Shown: piece by piece, positions 1 to 3,346 of the stretch
How positions within the stretch are numbered: the first letter of the stretch is position 1
Layout: each line of letters begins with the position of its first letter
Source: Methanobacteriota archaeon
GTDB lineage: Archaea > Thermoplasmatota > Thermoplasmata > UBA10834
DNA: 5,950 nt
Direction of reading: 5' to 3'
NCBI GenBank assembly: GCA_011391345.1
Contig: JAABQR010000161.1
Coordinates: 1 to 5,950, forward strand
Position numbers and translations under genes: made by a program
The notes under the pieces: generated by a model
The model's database searches: none
What the model was told of the DNA's origin: nothing
What the model saw: the letters and a program-made list of their open reading frames with translations, nothing else

Positions 1-1296
1 TTCGCTGTAGTTGGTGCCGTCCTCCGTGAATGTGACGATCCATCCAGTCGGAGAGGAGACCTTCTCGAAAGTGATGTTGTCCCTGGTGTTGCCCGTGTTG
101 GCGATGAGTACTTCGAAAGCAATCTGTTGCCCTGGGACGATGGTCACGGCCGTGTCGTCAACCGATGTCATCTCGAACGAGCAGTCCGCCAATACAGGTG
201 TCATCGGGATCGGTACGAATGCAATGATGAGCACGACGAACGCGAACACTCCGACCATCTTCCTCCGCGTGTCGAGCTTGGTTATATCGTTGAGGGGTGG
301 CGGATGCTTGGCCCCGAGGAATAGGATCAGTATCGCGAACAGAAGCCATGACCAGTAGTAGAACGACAATGCTATGAGGGCCGCGATGGCCGCCCAGCTC
401 GCGTACTTCGCGTTCGGCCCCAGGAGTGCCCTGGCGATGTGTCCACCGTCAAGCTGGCCCGCTGGTAGCAGGTTGAGGGCGGTCACGAGGAATCCCACCC
501 ATGCGGCGAACGCTGTCGGGTGCAGTAGATAGTCTCCCTGCAGAGGCACGAGTTCCTCGAGCCACAGGTAAATCATGGGGAACGATATCCTGACCAGGCC
601 TCCGGAACCAAGGTCCAAGGGCACCGGTCTTGCCTCCATGTTCGTCAGGATGAGGCCGAGGATGCCTATAGGGATGGCCAACGCGAGTCCCGCGAGCGGT
701 CCCGCGACACCGATCTCCAGCAAGCTCTTCCGGTTAGGTATCGGGTCACGGAGCGATATGAATGCCCCGAACGTGCCGAGTGGTGGCACGGACGGTATGA
801 AGAACGGGAGGGAGGCTGCGACCTTCCTCCTCCTCGCCATGAAGAAGTGGCCAAGCTCGTGGACCCCTAGGATGGCCATCAATGGCAGTGTGAAGACGAG
901 TATCCCTGTGAGGATGTTCTCGGCAGAGAACATCTCGTTCTCCGGGACATCGGCGTAGGACCCCCAATCAAGGATGCCCGCGAACATCATCGCCAAGAAC
1001 GTTATGACGAGCATCGCGAGGTTGACGTAGATGCTCTTGTACTTCGCCGGCGGCTTCCTGCCGACCATTATGACGTGCTCACCCTTGTCGTAGGTGATCA
1101 TGGGGATGTACCCGTGCGGAGACATCTCCTCTCTGAGCCGTTCGAAATTGTCCTCGAGGGTCGTCTCATCGATCCTGCAGAAGAACTGGACGACGTCATA
1201 GTTCACTTTGACATCGTAGACAGGGAAGTACCTCGCCACTAGGCCTTTGACTAGTTCGATCTCCTTTGATGCGTCTGGAGGGGTCTCTGAAGCCAT
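1..1296 (-). CDS. Site-2 protease family (peptidase M50) membrane metalloprotease, C-terminus cut by window edge
   Basis: The reading frame runs from an ATG at 1296 to the left edge without a stop (432 residues visible). Residues 1-85 form a soluble, charged N-terminal domain, followed by a hydrophobic segment at about 89-108. The zinc site HELGH lies at 146-150 inside a second hydrophobic segment. The third-ligand motif NLLPAGQLDGGH is at 275-286, with Asp283 the expected ligand. These two motifs define the M50/S2P family, which cleaves substrates within or near the membrane. Further hydrophobic stretches lie near 192-218, 262-275, 300-328 and 347-368. After the last one, residues 371-432 resemble a beta-sandwich of the NEW3/CARDB kind (pattern 'VLIANTGNTRDNITF'), presumably outside the membrane. 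The start is chosen because it is the first ATG after a TATA-like element about 30 bases upstream. The gene is divergent from the lipid genes. The substrate is unknown. Confidence 0.93.
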   Translation of the reverse strand, partial: MASETPPDASKEIELVKGLVARYFPVYDVKVNYDVVQFFCRIDETTLEDNFERLREEMSPHGYIPMITYDKGEHVIMVGRKPPAKYKSIYVNLAMLVITFLAMMFAGILDWGSYADVPENEMFSAENILTGILVFTLPLMAILGVHELGHFFMARRRKVAASLPFFIPSVPPLGTFGAFISLRDPIPNRKSLLEIGVAGPLAGLALAIPIGILGLILTNMEARPVPLDLGSGGLVRISFPMIYLWLEELVPLQGDYLLHPTAFAAWVGFLVTALNLLPAGQLDGGHIARALLGPNAKYASWAAIAALIALSFYYWSWLLFAILILFLGAKHPPPLNDITKLDTRRKMVGVFAFVVLIIAFVPIPMTPVLADCSFEMTSVDDTAVTIVPGQQIAFEVLIANTGNTRDNITFEKVSSPTGWIVTFTEDGTNYSE

Positions 1297-1319
1297 GGCG
1301 GTCTGCACGAACAAGGCGT

Positions 1320-1345
1320 CACTACATAAGTCTTTGTACGTAGTG
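1320..1345. repeat. Short inverted repeat CACTAC-N14-GTAGTG between the divergent promoters
   Basis: CACTAC at 1320-1325 and GTAGTG at 1340-1345 are perfect 6-base inverted arms separated by 14 bases. One arm overlaps the TATA-like element of the protease gene. The layout would suit a dimeric regulator, but 6-base arms can arise by chance. Confidence 0.3.
1323..1337 (-). promoter_or_regulatory. Candidate BRE/TATA promoter for the M50 protease gene
   Basis: Read on the minus strand, a purine-rich ACAAAGA (1331-1337) precedes CTTATGTA (1323-1330). The TATA-like centre is about 31 bases from the ATG at 1296, so transcription would start only a few bases before the start codon. The TATA match is imperfect. 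This is an inference from spacing and composition. Confidence 0.4.
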
Positions 1346-1361
1346 TATGTGCCAGCTTCCC

Positions 1362-1379
1362 AAGAAAAACCTTATATTT
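1362..1379 (+). promoter_or_regulatory. Archaeal BRE/TATA promoter of the lipid synthase operon
   Basis: AAGAAAAAC (1362-1370) is a good purine-rich BRE, directly followed by the TATA box TTATATTT (1372-1379). Its centre is about 26 bases upstream of the ATG at 1401, the usual TATA-to-start distance in archaea. This implies a leaderless mRNA beginning at that ATG. Confidence 0.72.
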
Positions 1380-1400
1380 GGACACATTGTGACAATCCCG

Positions 1401-2249
1401 ATGCCGCAAGACACCGGGACACATGCACTCGTAGGCTTCGTTGGCCTGCTGAGGCTGGGTAACTGCGTCATGGGCGCGCTAGGCGCTCTTCTCGCAGCCC
1501 TGATATGTGCCGGTCCTGAGCAGTTGCCCGACTACACGGTCGAAGTAGCCCTCTCGATGCTCATTGTGATGATGTTCACAGGTGCGGGCAACGCCCTCAA
1601 CGACTATTTCGACAGAGAGGTCGACAGGGTCGCGCATCCCGAGAGACCGATTCCTCTTGGACTCGTGTCGCCAAGGAGCGCACTCGTACTCTCCATCGTG
1701 CTGTTCTCGTTCACCGTGGTCGCGAGCATGTTCGTCAACCTGTGGTGCTTCGTGATAGTGGTCACATCGATGTTCTTCATGGTCGCGTACGAGATGTTGC
1801 TGAAGGCTGAGGGTCTGGCGGGGAACCTCACTATCAGCTGGCTCACAGGCGCCCTGTTTCTCTTTGGCGGGGCGGCCGTGGACAGCATGGATATCGCTTG
1901 GATATTGGCGGCGCTCGCGTTCTTGGCGACCTTGGGTAGGGAGATAGTCAAGGATGTCCAGGACATCGAAGGTGACAGAGGCTCGAGGACCACACTCCCG
2001 ATGCGGTTGGGGACCAAGAACGCCGGATTCGTGGCCTCTGCTGCCTTCGTCGGCGCGGTCGCGCTGAGTCCGGTGCCGTATCTCTGCGAGTTGCTGTCAG
2101 TATGGTACATTCCCGTGGTCGCGGTCGCCGATGCAATGTTTATATACTGCGCGACGGTTCATTTCGCCGACCCGAAGAAGGGTCAGAAGGTGGCTAAGCT
2201 GGCAATGCTCGTCGCCTTGATGTCTTTCCTTCTGGGGGGCGTACTCTGA
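1401..2249 (+). CDS. UbiA-family prenyltransferase, probable digeranylgeranylglyceryl phosphate synthase
   Basis: Integral membrane prenyltransferase, 282 residues from this start. It is expected to transfer a geranylgeranyl group from GGPP to the C2 hydroxyl of geranylgeranylglyceryl phosphate, giving the core archaeal diether lipid precursor. The first Asp-rich motif is N67-D68-x2-D71-x3-D75 ('NDYFDREVDR') followed by HPERPIPLG. The second is around 180-193 ('REIVKDVQDIEGDR', with D185, D188 and D192). Both bind Mg-diphosphate in UbiA enzymes. Between and after them lie about eight or nine hydrophobic helices. Length and motif wording match archaeal DGGGP synthases rather than quinone or heme prenyltransferases, and the next gene supplies the substrate. 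An upstream ATG at 1347 would add 18 residues but lies before the TATA box, so the ATG at 1401 is preferred. The specificity call rests on motif style and context. Confidence 0.92.
   Translation: MPQDTGTHALVGFVGLLRLGNCVMGALGALLAALICAGPEQLPDYTVEVALSMLIVMMFTGAGNALNDYFDREVDRVAHPERPIPLGLVSPRSALVLSIVLFSFTVVASMFVNLWCFVIVVTSMFFMVAYEMLLKAEGLAGNLTISWLTGALFLFGGAAVDSMDIAWILAALAFLATLGREIVKDVQDIEGDRGSRTTLPMRLGTKNAGFVASAAFVGAVALSPVPYLCELLSVWYIPVVAVADAMFIYCATVHFADPKKGQKVAKLAMLVALMSFLLGGVL
2234..2239 (+). promoter_or_regulatory. G-rich Shine-Dalgarno-like tract before a possible CTG start
   Basis: Six G residues lie 6 bases before the CTG at 2246. They can pair with the CCUCCU of the 16S rRNA 3' end, using G-U pairs. 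The ATG at 2291 has only a weak AGG in a comparable position. The tract lies inside the upstream coding sequence (Gly codons), so it may be coincidental. Confidence 0.35.
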
Positions 2250-2983
2250 CCGTCAAGGATTCCATCCTCAGCACGCTCAGGCAACACAAGATGCACATGA
2301 CACTCATTGACCCTGAGAAGCAGCCCGCCGAGGATTCTGCGGGTATCGCACGCACGGCGTGCGAGATGGGCACGGACGCCATAATGGTCGGCGGGTCCAC
2401 TGGTGTCACGCAGGGCAACCTTGACTCCACAGTCGACCGGATCAAGAATGCCTGCAGGCTCCCCGTCATATACTTCCCCTCCGGCGCCAACGCCATTGCG
2501 CGCAAGTGCGATGCGATATACTTCATGAGCATGCTCAACTCCCGAAATGTGAGGAACATAACCGGGGAGCACTGGCGGGGTGCGCCCATGATACGCAAGT
2601 TCGGTCTAGAGACTATATCGATGGGCTATGTCATAGTCGAACCGGGCATGAAGGTCGGAGAGGTCGGCGAGGCTGACCTCGTGGATAGGTCTGACATCCC
2701 CCGTGCAGTGGGTTATGCGCTCAGTGCCGAGATGTTCGGGATGGATCTGTTCTATCTGGAGGCCGGTTCGGGCGCTCCCATGCCCGTGCCGCCAGAGATG
2801 GTCAGGGCGGTCAGGGCGAGTGTGAGCATACCAATCGTCGTCGGCGGAGGCATCACTGAGGTCAGTCATGTGTCTCCCCTCGTGTCCGCAGGCGCGGACA
2901 TAGTGGTCACTGGGACGCTTGTGGAGAACGGCGGGTTCGAGGCCAGGTTGAAGGGGATCGTGGACGCGGTCCACAGAGGTTGA
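2246..2983 (+). CDS. Geranylgeranylglyceryl phosphate synthase (GGGP synthase)
   Basis: Cytosolic TIM-barrel prenyltransferase that joins sn-glycerol-1-phosphate to GGPP, the first committed step of archaeal ether lipid synthesis. Visible landmarks, in order, are 'HMTLIDPEKQ', 'GTDAIMVGGSTG', 'FMSMLNS', 'SMGYVIVEPG', 'MDLFYLEAGSGAP', 'IPIVVGGGI' and 'GADIVVTGT'. These are the substrate- and phosphate-binding loops of the family, in the style of the group including the Methanothermobacter enzyme. The first ATG (2291) begins directly at HMTLIDP and would leave out the helix that relatives carry before it. In-frame codons back to CTG 2246 encode TVKDSILSTLRQHK, which fits that helix. No ATG, GTG or TTG lies between the in-frame stop at 2195 and 2291. 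The CTG start is therefore used, giving 245 residues, near family length. It overlaps the upstream TGA (CTGA), implying translational coupling. A conventional annotation would start at 2291. Confidence 0.93.
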   Translation: MTVKDSILSTLRQHKMHMTLIDPEKQPAEDSAGIARTACEMGTDAIMVGGSTGVTQGNLDSTVDRIKNACRLPVIYFPSGANAIARKCDAIYFMSMLNSRNVRNITGEHWRGAPMIRKFGLETISMGYVIVEPGMKVGEVGEADLVDRSDIPRAVGYALSAEMFGMDLFYLEAGSGAPMPVPPEMVRAVRASVSIPIVVGGGITEVSHVSPLVSAGADIVVTGTLVENGGFEARLKGIVDAVHRG

Positions 2984-3015
2984 GACCTCTGTCGACGGCA
3001 ACGTCATAATGTTTT
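2973..3015 (+). terminator. Two consecutive stem-loops and a short T run after the lipid operon (possible terminator)
   Basis: ACAGAGGT (2973-2980) pairs perfectly with ACCTCTGT (2985-2992), giving an 8-bp stem whose 4-base loop TGAG contains the TGA stop of GGGP synthase. Next comes GACG-GCAA-CGTC (2994-3005), a 4-bp stem with a GNRA-type loop, and a T4 run at 3012-3015. The T run is short and doubles as part of the next gene's TATA-like box. A role in 3'-end formation or mRNA stability is inferred. Confidence 0.35.
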
Positions 3016-3019
3016 ATAG
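3012..3019 (+). promoter_or_regulatory. TATA-like box of the small zinc-ribbon gene
   Basis: TTTTATAG is the only strong AT block between the lipid operon and the small gene. Its centre is about 25 bases before position 3041. That would give a transcript with a roughly 10-base leader carrying the GGTGA at 3043-3047. The BRE region (CATAATG) is weak. Confidence 0.5.
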
Positions 3020-3042
3020 TGACCTCACGAATACTCATGGCA

Positions 3043-3047
3043 GGTGA
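3043..3047 (+). promoter_or_regulatory. Ribosome binding site GGTGA deciding the start at 3052
   Basis: GGTGA is a standard archaeal Shine-Dalgarno core and ends 4 bases before the ATG at 3052. In-frame alternatives are the GTG at 3019 (inside the TATA box), the ATG at 3037 (upstream of this site) and the ATG at 3061. The site favours 3052. Confidence 0.55.
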
Positions 3048-3051
3048 AACC

Positions 3052-3201
3052 ATGGGAATCATGGATTACTTCAAGAAGGCCGAGAAGGACATCATGTGCC
3101 CTGAGTGCGAGAAGCACAAGAGGCACGTGAAGCTCGTCGAAGGCGCCGGGAAGGTCGCCGAGTGCCCGGAGTGTCACTACATCCACATGGCCAGGAGATA
3201 G
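3052..3201 (+). CDS. Small zinc-ribbon protein of unknown function (49 aa)
   Basis: A 49-residue protein with two CPEC knuckles, C16-P-E-C19 and C38-P-E-C41, separated by 18 residues. Four cysteines in this layout are a typical single-zinc ribbon fold. His22, His25, His42 and His45 are nearby but not needed for the site. The N-terminal tail (MGIMDYFKKAEKD) is short and amphipathic, and the segment between the knuckles is Lys/Arg-rich, which would allow contact with nucleic acid or protein. No further domain is present, so no function is assigned. It has its own TATA-like box and GGTGA site and probably forms a single-gene unit. The clear cysteine pairs, promoter and ribosome site support it as real despite its size. 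Confidence 0.8.
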   Translation: MGIMDYFKKAEKDIMCPECEKHKRHVKLVEGAGKVAECPECHYIHMARR

Positions 3202-3346
3202 ACTGGATCCTCGGCCTCTGGCCCAAACCCCGGAAACACCTTTCGGTCACGAGCGAACCGACACTCGTGATGTCATTCTGAGCGTTTCATGTGGGCGCGT
3301 GTGCCCCGCAACATTGAAGCAGGCACCTCCCGATATGGTCCATTGG
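3202..3346. other. Intergenic region before the kinase gene
   Basis: This 145-base stretch holds no convincing gene. The kinase reading frame stays open through it, but without receiver-like sequence. No good TATA box is visible at the proper distance from the kinase start; the best AT-richer spot is around 3308-3319 (CAACATTGAAG). It contains the dyad at 3247-3270 and a weaker GGGC/GCCC pair at 3293-3306. Confidence 0.5.
3247..3270. repeat. Perfect 7-bp inverted repeat TCACGAG-N10-CTCGTGA
   Basis: TCACGAG at 3247-3253 and CTCGTGA at 3264-3270 are exact reverse complements with a 10-base spacer. It lies 46 bases after the zinc-ribbon stop and about 75 bases before the kinase start. It could be an mRNA 3' stem-loop of the small gene or an operator for the kinase gene. 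No T run follows, which argues against a simple terminator. Confidence 0.5.

Noticed and set aside
11..358. 115-codon plus-strand frame opposite the M50 protease
   Set aside because: Antisense to the protease's last membrane segment and C-terminal domain, with no start signals or homology that I can recognise.
575..958. 127-codon plus-strand frame opposite the protease active site
   Set aside because: The opposite strand encodes HELGH and its surrounding membrane segments; this frame is a shadow.
1347..1400. N-terminal extension of the UbiA-type protein from the ATG at 1347
   Set aside because: The extension would lie across and upstream of the BRE/TATA element at 1362-1379, so it would not be on the transcript; its residues also do not resemble the family's N-terminus.
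1604..2110. 168-codon minus-strand frame opposite the UbiA-type gene
   Set aside because: It overlaps the catalytic motifs of an unmistakable prenyltransferase, has no promoter or ribosome site of its own, and has a Ser/Thr/Ala-rich translation typical of shadow frames.
2194..3007. Several minus-strand frames of 129-134 codons opposite GGGP synthase
   Set aside because: All overlap conserved GGGP synthase motifs on the plus strand and show no independent signals.
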